NCBI GenBank assembly: GCA_965221105.1
Contig: OZ244871.1
Coordinates: 1,054,001-1,118,000, forward strand
Length of the DNA stretch: 64,000 nt
Direction of reading: 5' to 3'
Source of the DNA: GM7GCV1 sp965221105
Lineage (GTDB): Bacteria > Pseudomonadota > Gammaproteobacteria > Pseudomonadales > GM7GCV1
The notes under the pieces are model-generated. The model was not told the origin of the DNA. It was given only the letters and a program-made list of their open reading frames with translations, and searched no databases. The stretch's first letter is position 1, and every line of letters starts with the position of its first letter. This document shows positions 34,351-43,345 of the stretch, piece by piece. Made by a program: the position numbers and the translations under genes.

Positions 34351-35420
34351 TTGGCAGAGGTCCCCATCAGACCTATACGCCACACCTTGCCGGCACATTG
34401 CCCCAGCCCGGCACCGATCTCCAGGTTGTATTCCTGCAGCAATCGACTGCGCACCTCTGCATCATCCACGCCTTCAGGTATGGAGACACTGTTGAGTTGC
34501 GGGAGCCGCCACGCCTCATCAACCTGAAATGCTATCTCCAGTGACTCAAGGCCCTGACGCAGACTTTCGTGATGCCTCCTATGGCGGACAAAGGCATTTT
34601 CCAGGCCTTCGTTTTGCAGCATCACCAGAGATTCGTGTAACCCGTAGAGCGCGTTGATCGGGGCCGTGTGGTGATAGGACCTGGCACCATACTCATCCCC
34701 CTGCCAGTAGGCCATAATCAGGTTCATATCCTGAAACCAGCTTTGTACGGGGGTCTTGCGATTCCGAATGACATCCTCGGCACGCTGACTGAAAGAAATG
34801 GGCGAGAGTCCCGGTGTGCACGACAGGCATTTCTGGGTGCCCGAGTAGATGGCGTCAATTCCCCAGCCATCGACATCCACATCGATGCCACCGAGCGATG
34901 TCACCGCATCAACGATCGTCAGGCACTCGTGCTGCCGCGCCAGCGCACAGAGTTGTTCGGCATCTGAACGGGTTCCCGTGGAAGTCTCTGCATGGACAAA
35001 TGCCAGAACCCTGGCATCGGGATGCTCCCGGAGAGTCTGTTCGACTTTGTCCAAATCAACCGGAGAACCCCAGGGATCTTCCACCACGACGAGTTCACCG
35101 CGCATGCGCCGCACATTTTCAGCCATGCGCATGCCAAAGACACCATTGATACAGACAATGACCCTGTCGCCGGGCTCGACCAGGTTGGCAAAGCAGGTTT
35201 CCATACCCGCAGAGCCTGGCGCGGAGAGCGGGAAGGTCAGCCGGTTACTGGTCTTGAAGGCGTACTGAAGCATTGCCTTCAGCTCGTCCATCATGCCGAT
35301 AAATGCGGGATCCAGATGGCCAACGGTCGGTCGTGCCATGGCTTCAAGCACACGCGGATGCACATCCGATGGCCCCGGACCCATCAGGGTTCGCCTGGTT
35401 GGAATAAAGGAAGTCGTCAC
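34293..35420 (-). CDS. Class V aminotransferase (serine/alanine-glyoxylate type)
   Basis: About 375 residues. PLP lysine in YSGTQKCLSC, upstream FPLSAPGSAGMETCFANL, Asp in TIVDAVTSLGG; C-terminal GQCAGKVWRIGLMG. This is the family of serine-pyruvate and alanine-glyoxylate aminotransferases. GTG 35420 is preferred (TTSFIPTRRTLMGPGPS follows) since GAGGTGAT lies 12 bases before it; the frame is open back to 35489. With glcB in the window, a role in glyoxylate handling is plausible. Confidence 0.85.
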   Translation of the reverse strand: MTTSFIPTRRTLMGPGPSDVHPRVLEAMARPTVGHLDPAFIGMMDELKAMLQYAFKTSNRLTFPLSAPGSAGMETCFANLVEPGDRVIVCINGVFGMRMAENVRRMRGELVVVEDPWGSPVDLDKVEQTLREHPDARVLAFVHAETSTGTRSDAEQLCALARQHECLTIVDAVTSLGGIDVDVDGWGIDAIYSGTQKCLSCTPGLSPISFSQRAEDVIRNRKTPVQSWFQDMNLIMAYWQGDEYGARSYHHTAPINALYGLHESLVMLQNEGLENAFVRHRRHHESLRQGLESLEIAFQVDEAWRLPQLNSVSIPEGVDDAEVRSRLLQEYNLEIGAGLGQCAGKVWRIGLMGTSANQGNVELLLGALGEVLDRR

Positions 35421-35512
35421 AGTCGGATCTATCACCTCAGGTTCGAAAGCCAACGCAGGCCCCGAAAAAATCGACGGGGCCGGGACCACACAAGCAGCTT
35501 TTCAAAAACCTG

Positions 35513-36700
35513 CTAGTCGTCAAGACTCTGATAATAGTCCATCAGAATCTGCGCCACTTCACGACGGGAGAACTCCGGCGGTGGCGCAATGCCATCACTC
35601 AACATCTGACGCACCTTGGTGCCGGACAGCAGCACAAAATCTTCCGTACTGTGATCGGGCGCATCACGCATCATCACCACACGGTTCAGCTTCTTCGACC
35701 AGGCCGTGTGGTCGGCCCGGTATATTTCAATACCCAGGGCATCCTCGGGAATCTCATCAAAAATATCCTGGGCGTCAAAGGCACCGTAGTAGTCACCCAC
35801 GCCGGCGTGATCACGACCCACAATCAGATGGGTACAGCCGCAGTTCTGCCGAAACAGGGCATGCAGCACAGCTTCACGCGGACCTGCATAGAGCATGTCA
35901 AAGCCATAACCGGTGATCATGACGGTGTTCGGGGGGAAATACAGCTCTACCATTGTGCGGATGGATGCATCGCGGACATGGGCTGGAATATCTCCAGGCT
36001 TGAGCTTGCCCAGCAGCATGTGAATCAGGATACCATCAGCACCCAGATCCGCCATTGCCATGCGGCACAGTTCCTCGTGTGCGCGGTGCATGGGGTTGCG
36101 CGTCTGGAAGGCCACGACCTTTTCCCAGCCCTGCTCGACAATCTCATTGCGGATTTCTGCCGCGGTGCGGAAGGTCTCGGGAAAATCGGTCTGGAAGTAG
36201 GAAAAATTCAGCACCTGAATGGGGCCGGATATAAGTACATTTCCCTGGGACCTGAAGGCTGCCACCCCCGGATGATCGGGGTCGAGCGTACCGAACACCT
36301 GTTCTGCCATGGTGTCGATCTCAGCGTCGGTCAGCGTCTCGACGGCTTCGACATCCATGATGGCCAGGCTCGGGTTACCGTCTACATTGGGGTCGTTGAG
36401 GGACACACGGCTTCCGCCGACTAAGCTTCCAGCATCTGAGATAAGATTGACAATGGGAACAGGCCAGAACACACCATCAGTGGTTTGCATATCCTGGGCA
36501 ACACTGATTGCATCAGCCCGATTCATGTAGCCTGAAAGCGGATTAAAATATCCTGCGCCCAGCATAACCGCATTGGCGGCGGCTGCCGAGCTTATGGTTA
36601 TACCAGGCAAATCGCCTGCTTCTGCCTGCAACTGACGATGCAGCTCTGTGTCGTAAACGAAAAGTGGATTGAGTGACCCGGAACCGTGGGGCTGGATCAT
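35513..36700 (-). CDS. sat: Sulfate adenylyltransferase (ATP sulfurylase, Sat type)
   Basis: Monofunctional Sat of about 395 residues, making APS from sulfate and ATP. Motifs FQTRNPMHRAHE (HXXH), IVGRDHAGVGDYY, and FVLLSGTKVRQML are visible, preceded by the PUA-like N-terminal domain. ATG 36700 (MIQPHGSGSLNPL) is chosen over 36772, which would overlap cysC. Sits 46 bp after cysC, same strand: a two-gene PAPS-forming unit. Confidence 0.92.
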   Translation of the reverse strand: MIQPHGSGSLNPLFVYDTELHRQLQAEAGDLPGITISSAAAANAVMLGAGYFNPLSGYMNRADAISVAQDMQTTDGVFWPVPIVNLISDAGSLVGGSRVSLNDPNVDGNPSLAIMDVEAVETLTDAEIDTMAEQVFGTLDPDHPGVAAFRSQGNVLISGPIQVLNFSYFQTDFPETFRTAAEIRNEIVEQGWEKVVAFQTRNPMHRAHEELCRMAMADLGADGILIHMLLGKLKPGDIPAHVRDASIRTMVELYFPPNTVMITGYGFDMLYAGPREAVLHALFRQNCGCTHLIVGRDHAGVGDYYGAFDAQDIFDEIPEDALGIEIYRADHTAWSKKLNRVVMMRDAPDHSTEDFVLLSGTKVRQMLSDGIAPPPEFSRREVAQILMDYYQSLDD

Positions 36701-36746
36701 GTTGGACTCCTCCTGAAATATGGCAGGTTCTGGCAGCAGGGATCGT

Positions 36747-37364
36747 CTAGCCCGGCAGAATTTTGCGCTCACGCATCATTCCAATAAGCGCTGCAACTTC
36801 TTCTTCCAGGCTCATCTCATGACTATTGAGAACGATCTCGGGGTTCTCCGGTGCCTCATAGGGGTCGTCGATACCGGTGAAGCCCTTAATCTCACCAGCA
36901 CGGGCCTTTTTGTAGAGCCCCTTGGGATCACGCTGCTCCGCAATGTTCAGGGGAACATCGACGAAGGCTTCGATAAATTCCATTCCCGCCTCTTCGTGCA
37001 AGGCCCGCACCGCGTCACGGTCAGCGCGGTAGGGGCTTATAAAACTTGAAAGCGCCAGGACACCGGTATCGACAAACAGCTTGGCGATTTCACCAATACG
37101 ACGAATATTTTCGGTGCGATCTTCCGCCGAAAAGCCCAGGTTTTTGTTGATGCCCAGACGAATATTGTCACCATCGAGGCGGTAACAGAGATGACCCATT
37201 TCATAGAGCGCACCTTCAAGAGCTACGGCTATGGTGCTCTTGCCACTCCCGGAAAGACCGGTAAACCAGAGGGTTGCCCCCTTTTGGCCCAGGAGTGTAT
37301 TTCGATCCTCAGTGGTGACATCCCCGTCGTGCCAGTGCACGTTCGTCGCTTTCTGTTCGGCCAT
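36747..37364 (-). CDS. cysC: Adenylylsulfate kinase
   Basis: 205 residues. Walker A FTGLSGSGKSTIAVALE, DGDNIRLGINKNLGFSAEDR, and FISPYRADRDAVR are the APS-kinase signatures. Phosphorylates APS to PAPS. ATG 37364 (MAEQKATNVHWHDG) fits the family's start. Divergent from the disrupted LysR gene across about 208 bp. Confidence 0.94.
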   Translation of the reverse strand: MAEQKATNVHWHDGDVTTEDRNTLLGQKGATLWFTGLSGSGKSTIAVALEGALYEMGHLCYRLDGDNIRLGINKNLGFSAEDRTENIRRIGEIAKLFVDTGVLALSSFISPYRADRDAVRALHEEAGMEFIEAFVDVPLNIAEQRDPKGLYKKARAGEIKGFTGIDDPYEAPENPEIVLNSHEMSLEEEVAALIGMMRERKILPG

Positions 37365-37543
37365 AACTCTCTCGTTGCGTTGACCCCGATACCCGTACCC
37401 AGACCAAAGCAAAGTTCCCACGGAAGCGCCTCTGGAACACCTCACCCGGATGTTGTGTTCAGGGACGCGGAAAATACAGCATATTTAATTATTTATGAAA
37501 TGGGTATTAAAGATTTACTATATTGGAAAAACCGATAGTAGAA

Positions 37544-37565
37544 TTTCCGTGAATCACAACGGAAA
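37544..37565. promoter_or_regulatory. Dyad TTTCCGT-N8-ACGGAAA before the lysR start
   Basis: Perfect 7-bp arms, 37544-37550 and 37559-37565, ending 7 bases before ATG 37573. It lies in the divergent cysC/lysR control region and suits an autoregulatory LysR site, though it is longer than the usual T-N11-A. Confidence 0.5.
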
Positions 37566-37628
37566 TCGGCAGATGAAATACAGCATCCGGCAACTTGAGA
37601 TTTTTCTGGCGGTGGCCCAGTTTCAAAA

Positions 37629-37733
37629 GGGAATTATATACTTGTTGCCCCAAGCATACTGTTCTATGCGGCACGGCGGGTACTCCCGCCGATAGGCACA
37701 ACATCAGGCCGCATATCGGGGACATTCCCACCC
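37629..37733 (-). ncRNA. Candidate omega-RNA scaffold region of TnpB copy 2
   Basis: Same position and hairpin as in copy 1 (CGGCGGG-TACT-CCCGCCG at 37674-37691). The guide would be read from 37628 leftward into the lysR 5' end. Inference by analogy. Confidence 0.45.
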
Positions 37734-38878
37734 GACGAGCCACGCTCCCTGATGTTGCGTGCGGCATTCAGGTCCCTGTCGAGACTCATGCCGCACTGTT
37801 GACACTCAAAGACCCTGTCCTTCAGGGTCAGTGATTCATGGACTGAACCACAGCCTGAACAGGTCTTCGATGTGTTCCTGGGATTCACCTTCACAACCGA
37901 CCCACCGGCACTCTCAGCCTTGTAGGTCAGTTGAGAGACGAAGGTTCCCCACTGTTGCTCCAGGATTGATCGGTTCAATCCCGTCTTATGACTGCCGCCA
38001 TGGGCAGTCATGTTCTTGATCTTCAGGTCTTCAACCGCGAAGTGTCTGTGTCGCCTCACCAGGTCGGTTGTGGTTCTGTGCAGGGCAGTGCGCTGTCTCT
38101 CTGCGACCCTGTACGCCTCTCTGGCCAGAGATTGGCGTTTCTTATATCGGTTGTGACTGCCTCTCTTGGCTTTACTCAGTTTTCGCTGCAGACGCTTCTG
38201 TCGGGTGGTATCAATCACCACCTTCGGCACTGACTCGCCAGTCGAGAGGGTGGCCTGTGCCTTCACGCCAACATCAATACCGACGACGGGAGACTGATCA
38301 GCCACGACCTCCCGCTCCTGCTCACAGACACATTGAACCATGACGCGGACAGGTGTTGTCACAACGCGAACCAGCGTGATCTCACCCTCCGGCACCGCCT
38401 TCACAATGAACCTGCCACAGCCCTTGATCTGTACACACTGCCTGTTGCCAGAATGGAATAGACGAAACTGGCTTGTTTCAAAAGATCGAATACCCCGGCT
38501 CCTGCCCTTAAATCTCGGAAAGCCACCCTGCTTGAAGAATCGCTTGAATGATCTATCCAGTCTGTACAGGACAGATCGGAACGGCTGTACACCATAGCTG
38601 CTCATTTCAGCATCATCTCTGCGTATCTGAGTGAATGACTTATATTGATCGTACAGGCCGATTGACTCACCAGCCTTCCGATACGCATTGATGCGCTCAT
38701 CCAGGGCGGCGTTGTACAGTTGTCGGGAGAGATACAGGAACCTGTCCAACCGCTGATGCGTTGCGCGAGATAGCTGTGCAGTCTGACTGTGAGTGCGTAT
38801 CATCCGCATCGGTGCGGTCGCTCCAACTAGCGTTTGGGGGAGCTGTTTCGAGCAGCTATTCACGCACCTTAATATCAT
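37664..38878 (-). CDS. tnpB: RNA-guided nuclease TnpB (IS605 OrfB), copy 2
   Basis: 404 residues, same start (MILRCVNSCSKQLPQ) and end as copy 1. Catalytic and zinc residues are all kept: GIDVGVKA, VEDLKIKNM, CSGCG, CQQCG, DRDLNAA. A modest number of substitutions cluster at residues 100-160 and at the extreme C-terminus (DVVPIGG against DGELIGG). Both copies being intact argues for recent spread or selection. The frame extends upstream to 38926 but that part lies partly outside the element. Confidence 0.93.
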   Translation of the reverse strand: MILRCVNSCSKQLPQTLVGATAPMRMIRTHSQTAQLSRATHQRLDRFLYLSRQLYNAALDERINAYRKAGESIGLYDQYKSFTQIRRDDAEMSSYGVQPFRSVLYRLDRSFKRFFKQGGFPRFKGRSRGIRSFETSQFRLFHSGNRQCVQIKGCGRFIVKAVPEGEITLVRVVTTPVRVMVQCVCEQEREVVADQSPVVGIDVGVKAQATLSTGESVPKVVIDTTRQKRLQRKLSKAKRGSHNRYKKRQSLAREAYRVAERQRTALHRTTTDLVRRHRHFAVEDLKIKNMTAHGGSHKTGLNRSILEQQWGTFVSQLTYKAESAGGSVVKVNPRNTSKTCSGCGSVHESLTLKDRVFECQQCGMSLDRDLNAARNIRERGSSGGNVPDMRPDVVPIGGSTRRAA

Positions 38879-39399
38879 CTGGGCACTGGTGCAACAGGTA
38901 TATAATTCCCTTTCAAAACGTGTCACGGGCAGCCCGGCAGCTACACATGTCGCAGTCCGCGGCCAGCGATGCGCTGCGCACTTTGGAAAACCATTACGAA
39001 GTCGCGCTGTTCGACCGGGTAAGCAACCGCCTGGTTCTCAGCGCTGTCGGCCACAGTCTCCGCACGGAAGCAGAAAAGCTGCTCTCCCAGTGCCGCGATT
39101 TCGAATCACGATTGACCGGGCATGAAGAGCTGGGTCACCTGCAGGTCGGCGCGAGCTTCACCATTGGCAATCATCTGGCAACCCGCTATCTCACCGGCTA
39201 TCTGGACCAGTATCCAGACGCCAAAGTGCAGCTCACGACTGCCAATACGCCCGAGATCGTCACCAGAGTGCTCAACTTTGAGGTTGATATCGGCATGATC
39301 GAGGCTGAAGCCCACCACTCTGAGCTGGATTTCATTCCTTGGCGCGAGGACGAGCTGCGAGTGTTTTGCGCCGCGCACCACCCGCTCGCACAAAAGAGA

Positions 39400-39885
39400 A
39401 ATTTCAGATGTCCTGACCTCAGATCAGATATCATGCACCATTCTTTCCGGTTGTGCAGTCGATCTGGGGCAGTTCGTACACCATGCGCAGTTCGGTTCCG
39501 GGTAGACTGTCCGGGTCTGGGTGAGTTCCTCAAGCAGCCCGGCGAGTGCCGCATCGCCCGCGGTGCTCGCCGTCCCAAGGATGCGTACCCGCAGGATGCC
39601 GTGCTCCGGTTCCGGGATGATATCTGCCGCTGAGTGAAACAGTTCTGCCAGGGGACGCCGCGGGCGGGTCTTGGTACCCTGAGCCTGTGCAACAGCCGGC
39701 ATCATCCGGGGGGCTGAAAGGGAGTGTGTTCATGAGGCGCTGTCAATCAAATACGTTCCATATTCTGTGACCACAACATGAACCAATCTGTCACGTACGA
39801 AACGCTCGGAACCTGTTGTTCTCATTGGAGAAATTGACCACGAATGTACCTGAAATCAGGTCACGAGGTCAGGACGTCTGAATTT
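39400..39885 (-). mobile_element. 476-bp element with 16-bp TIRs and 5-bp target duplication
   Basis: Element 39405-39880; ends CAGATGTCCTGACCTC and, inverted, CAGACGTCCTGACCTC (one mismatch), flanked by AATTT at 39400-39404 and 39881-39885. It interrupts the LysR gene. Internally the minus strand has a reading frame from about 39705 whose C-terminal half (ILGTASTAGDAALAGLLEEL) is shared with 7418-7552. Too short for a full transposase: a deletion derivative or MITE moved in trans. Confidence 0.8.
39424..39705 (-). pseudogene. Residual coding sequence inside the 476-bp element
   Basis: 93-residue frame from ATG 39705 (MMPAVAQAQGTKTRPRRPLAELF...). The segment AELFHSAADIIPEPEHGILR to GDAALAGLLEELTQTRTVYP looks like genuine coding and has a second copy near 7441. 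A frame slip near 39500 separates it from its likely real ending (ELRMVYELP, by comparison with the other copy). Family not recognised. Confidence 0.45.
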
Positions 39886-40235
39886 AAACCCGCAGGACAT
39901 TGCCGAGGCCAAATGGATTTTGCGCGAGCCTCAGTCCGGTGCCCGTCAAACCTTTGAAAAGGCACTGGGAGAACTCCTGCCAAGTATCAATATCTATCTT
40001 GAGCTTCGCCACAATGAGGCCATCAAAAACGCAGTGGAATCCGGGTTGGGTGTAGGCTGCCTGTCGGAAATTGTGTTGATGAGAAACTTTCAGAGCGGTG
40101 ATCTGGTCGCACTCGGCCTGACCCAAAGAGCAATGCGCAGGACTTTTTACTTCGTTCTGCACAAAAACCGGCAGTCCCCTCCCAGTGAACACCTAAATGA
40201 ATATCTGCAGAGGTTCAGTTCAATAGCACCGGGTG

Positions 40236-42404
40236 TCAGGCTTCGGACTTGAACTTCCTGCGCCATTTGTGCAGCAGTGGCTCGGTGTAGCCGTTTGGCT
40301 GCTCCTTGCCCCTGAACACCAGATCACAGGCTGCCTGGAAGGCATGGCTGTTTTCCAGATCAGCGGACATGGGGCGGTACGCCGGATCGGAGCTGTTCTG
40401 CCCGTCGACCACAGCAGCCATGCGCACGAAGGTTTTACGCACCTGATCCTGGGTACAGATGCCGTGCTCCAGCCAGTTGCACAGGTGCTGACTGGAAATC
40501 CGCAGGGTCGCCCGATCCTCCATCAGCCCGACATTGTCGATATCCGGCACCTTGGAGCAGCCCACGCCCTGGTCAATCCAGCGCACCACGTAGCCCAGAA
40601 TGCCCTGAATATTGTTATCGAGCTCCTTTTGGATGTCCTCGGCGGTATACTTCAGATCGAGTGGCTTGACCGGCACCCTGAGAATATCGTCCAGCGCCGC
40701 CTGCTGACGCCCTGCCAACTCCCGCTGTCTCGACAGAACGTCGATCTGGTGATAGTGGAGCGCGTGGAGCGTCGCAGCGGTGGGTGACGGAACCCAAGCG
40801 GTATTGGCGCCGGCCTGCGGATGCGCAGATTTGGTTCGCATCATCTCAGCCATTTCGTCCGGCTTGGGCCACATGCCCTTGCCGATCTGGGCTCGTCCAG
40901 AAAACCCGGCAGCAAGCCCTACATCGACATTGCGATTCTCGTAGGCATTGATCCAGACCTGCTGCTTGATGTCCTCCTTCCGCAGCATTGGCCCCATGAG
41001 CATACTGGTATGAATCTCGTCTCCGGTCCGATCAAGGAACCCCGTGTTGATAAAGACCACGCGCTCCCGTGCGACCTGAATGCAGGCATCCAGATTTACC
41101 GTCATGCGACGCTCCTCATCCATGATGCCGATCTTTATGGTGCTGTGCTCAAGACCCAGAACCTCTTCAACGGCAGCAAAGAGGTCGCAGCTGAAGCGAA
41201 CCTCTTCCGGGCCATGCATCTTGGGTTTGACGACATAGATGCTGCCTGCACGGCTGTTACGAATCACTTGGCCACCGCGCAGATCATGCAGTGCAATCGC
41301 ACTGGTCATCAAGGCATCCATAATGCCCTCAAAGGTCTCATTACCTTCGGCATCCAGCACAGCGCTGTTGGTCATCAGGTGCCCCACATTGCGCACGAGA
41401 AGCAGCGAGCGGCCGGGCAGTACCAACTCACCCCCATCGGGAGATCTGTAGATTCGATCGGCTTTCAACCGCCGGGTATGTGAGGCGCCACCCTTGCTGT
41501 AGGTCGCCTCGAGCGTTCCCTGCATCAGGCCCAGCCAATTGCTGTAGACAGCTACCTTGTCTTCGGCATCCACTGCGGCAACCGAATCCTCACAGTCCTG
41601 AATGGTGGTGATGGCCGACTCAAGGCAGATATCACGCACGGCAGCCCTGTCGCCTGATCCTACGGGGTCATCCGGGTCGATCAGGATTTCAAGGTGCAGA
41701 CTGTTGTGAACCAGCAAAATGGCCCGGGGTGAAGCGGGTTCACCGCGGTAGCCAACAAATTGCCTTGGGTTGGTCAGCCCAAAAAACTCACCCTCACACT
41801 TGACCAGCAGTTCACTTCCACGGATCTGGTACCTGTCGACGGTCGCATGGGCAGCACCCTGAAGCGGTGTCACCTGGTCCAGAAATTCCCGGCCCCAGGC
41901 AATGACCCGCTTACCGCGCACCGGATTGTAGTCAGCGCCGCGCTCAGCCCCATTCTCCTCGGATAGAGCATCGCTGCCGTACAGGGCATCGTAGAGGCTG
42001 CCCCAGCGGGCATTGGCTGCATTGAGCGCGAAGCGTGCGTTCATGACTGGCACGACCAACTGGGGGCCGGCAATGGAGGTAATTTCTGGATCCACATTCC
42101 GGGGGCAGATATCCCGAACTTCGCCGACCCTCTGCAGGTACCCGATCCCGGTCAGAAATTCCCTGTATGCGGCCGGATTATGCTCGGGATTGGCCCGATG
42201 CCAGTCGTCAATCTGCGCCTGCAAGCTGTCCCTGCGCGCCAAAAGGGCGCGATTGCGCTCAGTGAAATCCTCAAGGATTCGGGCGTAACCCGACCAGAAA
42301 CGATCTTCTTCAACACCTGTGCCAGGCAAAACCTGACCGGAAACAAAGCGATACAAACCGGCATCGATTTGCATACCGGACTTCGTGACTCTCTCCACGT
42401 ACAA
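40236..42404 (-). CDS. glcB: Malate synthase G
   Basis: 722 residues, the long G isoform, condensing glyoxylate and acetyl-CoA to malate. Seen: RFVSGQVLPGTG at the N-terminus, TTIQDCEDSVAAVDAEDKV, YVVKPKMHGPEEV, GIMDEERRMTVNLDACIQ, NTGFLDRTGDEIHTSM and the C-terminal catalytic region (ISSQHLCNWLEHG). ATG 42404 aligns with the E. coli start region. Intact, although its 3' end overlaps the broken LysR gene tail to tail. Confidence 0.96.
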   Translation of the reverse strand: MYVERVTKSGMQIDAGLYRFVSGQVLPGTGVEEDRFWSGYARILEDFTERNRALLARRDSLQAQIDDWHRANPEHNPAAYREFLTGIGYLQRVGEVRDICPRNVDPEITSIAGPQLVVPVMNARFALNAANARWGSLYDALYGSDALSEENGAERGADYNPVRGKRVIAWGREFLDQVTPLQGAAHATVDRYQIRGSELLVKCEGEFFGLTNPRQFVGYRGEPASPRAILLVHNSLHLEILIDPDDPVGSGDRAAVRDICLESAITTIQDCEDSVAAVDAEDKVAVYSNWLGLMQGTLEATYSKGGASHTRRLKADRIYRSPDGGELVLPGRSLLLVRNVGHLMTNSAVLDAEGNETFEGIMDALMTSAIALHDLRGGQVIRNSRAGSIYVVKPKMHGPEEVRFSCDLFAAVEEVLGLEHSTIKIGIMDEERRMTVNLDACIQVARERVVFINTGFLDRTGDEIHTSMLMGPMLRKEDIKQQVWINAYENRNVDVGLAAGFSGRAQIGKGMWPKPDEMAEMMRTKSAHPQAGANTAWVPSPTAATLHALHYHQIDVLSRQRELAGRQQAALDDILRVPVKPLDLKYTAEDIQKELDNNIQGILGYVVRWIDQGVGCSKVPDIDNVGLMEDRATLRISSQHLCNWLEHGICTQDQVRKTFVRMAAVVDGQNSSDPAYRPMSADLENSHAFQAACDLVFRGKEQPNGYTEPLLHKWRRKFKSEA

Positions 42405-42721
42405 CCGACCTCAACAATGTCTTCATCATTCGCCTGCAGGCGGTGGCCGGCATGACGAGCGCACAGCGGAATGGTGTGCCGCTGGATGCGGAACGAACAC
42501 ATCCCCATAGCGGAAAATTTGGTCGTGCGCACCTGGAGCGCCATATGTACTGTGCACTGCAGTATAATACGGTATACTGAACCCTCCTGGAACCTGACCG
42601 CTCTCCCTTGCGGTTATATCCCAGATTTCATCCCCATGCACGGATTAGAAAATACTGACTTAGCGCCAGTTCGGCCCTTGGCTGAACATCCATCCACCGA
42701 ATAATGCCCGTAGTCTTTTTG

Positions 42722-43291
42722 ATGAAAACAGCCCGCACCAATGCCCTGGGTCTGCTGCTCCTGAGCCTTTTTTGCTTGCAACTATCCAGCCCCGCCTGGG
42801 CCAAGTGCCCGGAATTGCTTGACCATCAGATGCGCAAGCTGCGCTCGACCGAGAGCCTGAGTCTCTGTGAAACCTATGCTGGCAAGACCCTGTTGATCGT
42901 CAACACCGCGAGCCATTGTGGCTTCACTCCGCAATTCAGGGGACTGGAAACACTCTACCAGGCCTACAAGGACCGCGGACTGGTTGTCGCGGGATTCCCA
43001 TCTAACTCGTTTCGCCAGGAAGCCAGCGACGAAGAGGTCACGGCTGAAATCTGTTACGTCAACTACGGCGTAACTTTCGACATGTTCGCGCAAGTCGAAG
43101 TCACCGGCCGCGATGCACACCCGCTATTTGCACAGCTTGCCAGGGCACATGGCGAACCCCGCTGGAACTTCACCAAATACCTGATCAATTCGCGGGGCGA
43201 AGCCGTGGCCCGGTTCGGCAGCAAGACCACGCCCGATGATCCCGCACTGATCCAGGCCATCGAAGAACAACTGGCTCCGGTTTTGAAATAA
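42722..43291 (+). CDS. Glutathione peroxidase family protein with signal peptide
   Basis: About 189 residues. Signal peptide (TNALGLLLLSLFCLQLSSPAWA) before a thioredoxin-fold peroxidase: NTASHCGFTPQFRGLE with the peroxidatic Cys, GFPSNSFRQE (the usual Gln-containing loop), and WNFTKYLI with the conserved Trp. Periplasmic location is unusual for the family. ATG 42722 gives a normal signal peptide; the frame is open from 42704. Confidence 0.88.
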   Translation: MKTARTNALGLLLLSLFCLQLSSPAWAKCPELLDHQMRKLRSTESLSLCETYAGKTLLIVNTASHCGFTPQFRGLETLYQAYKDRGLVVAGFPSNSFRQEASDEEVTAEICYVNYGVTFDMFAQVEVTGRDAHPLFAQLARAHGEPRWNFTKYLINSRGEAVARFGSKTTPDDPALIQAIEEQLAPVLK

Positions 43292-43345
43292 TGAGCCCGC
43301 CGACACGAACCTTAGCACGGGCGAACACTCGATATATCAACGGCC

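Larger units (their letters stand above)
37621..38918 (-). mobile_element. TnpB-only element, copy 2, with TIRs and 8-bp target duplication
   Basis: Element 37629-38910 (1282 bp) flanked by TTTCAAAA at 37621-37628 and 38911-38918. Terminal inverted repeats begin GGGAATTATATAC; the right one differs from the left at two positions. Inserted into codon 19 of the LysR gene. Nearly identical to copy 1 along its length. No transposase gene. Confidence 0.9.
37573..40252 (+). pseudogene. LysR-family regulator interrupted by two mobile elements
   Basis: Three exact pieces: 37573-37628, 38919-39404 and 39886-40252. Removing the TnpB element with one copy of TTTCAAAA, and the 476-bp element with one copy of AATTT, restores 909 bases, 302 codons plus stop. 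The product is a standard LysR protein: MKYSIRQLEIFLAVAQFQNV, then SRAARQLHMSQSAASDALRTLE HTH, and a substrate domain (GARQTFEKALGEL ... VESGLGVGCLSEI). The two junctions read AQ-FQNVSR and QKRN-LNPQDI. It diverges from cysC-sat, so it probably regulated sulfate activation (inference). The 3' end overlaps glcB by 17 bases. Confidence 0.9.
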
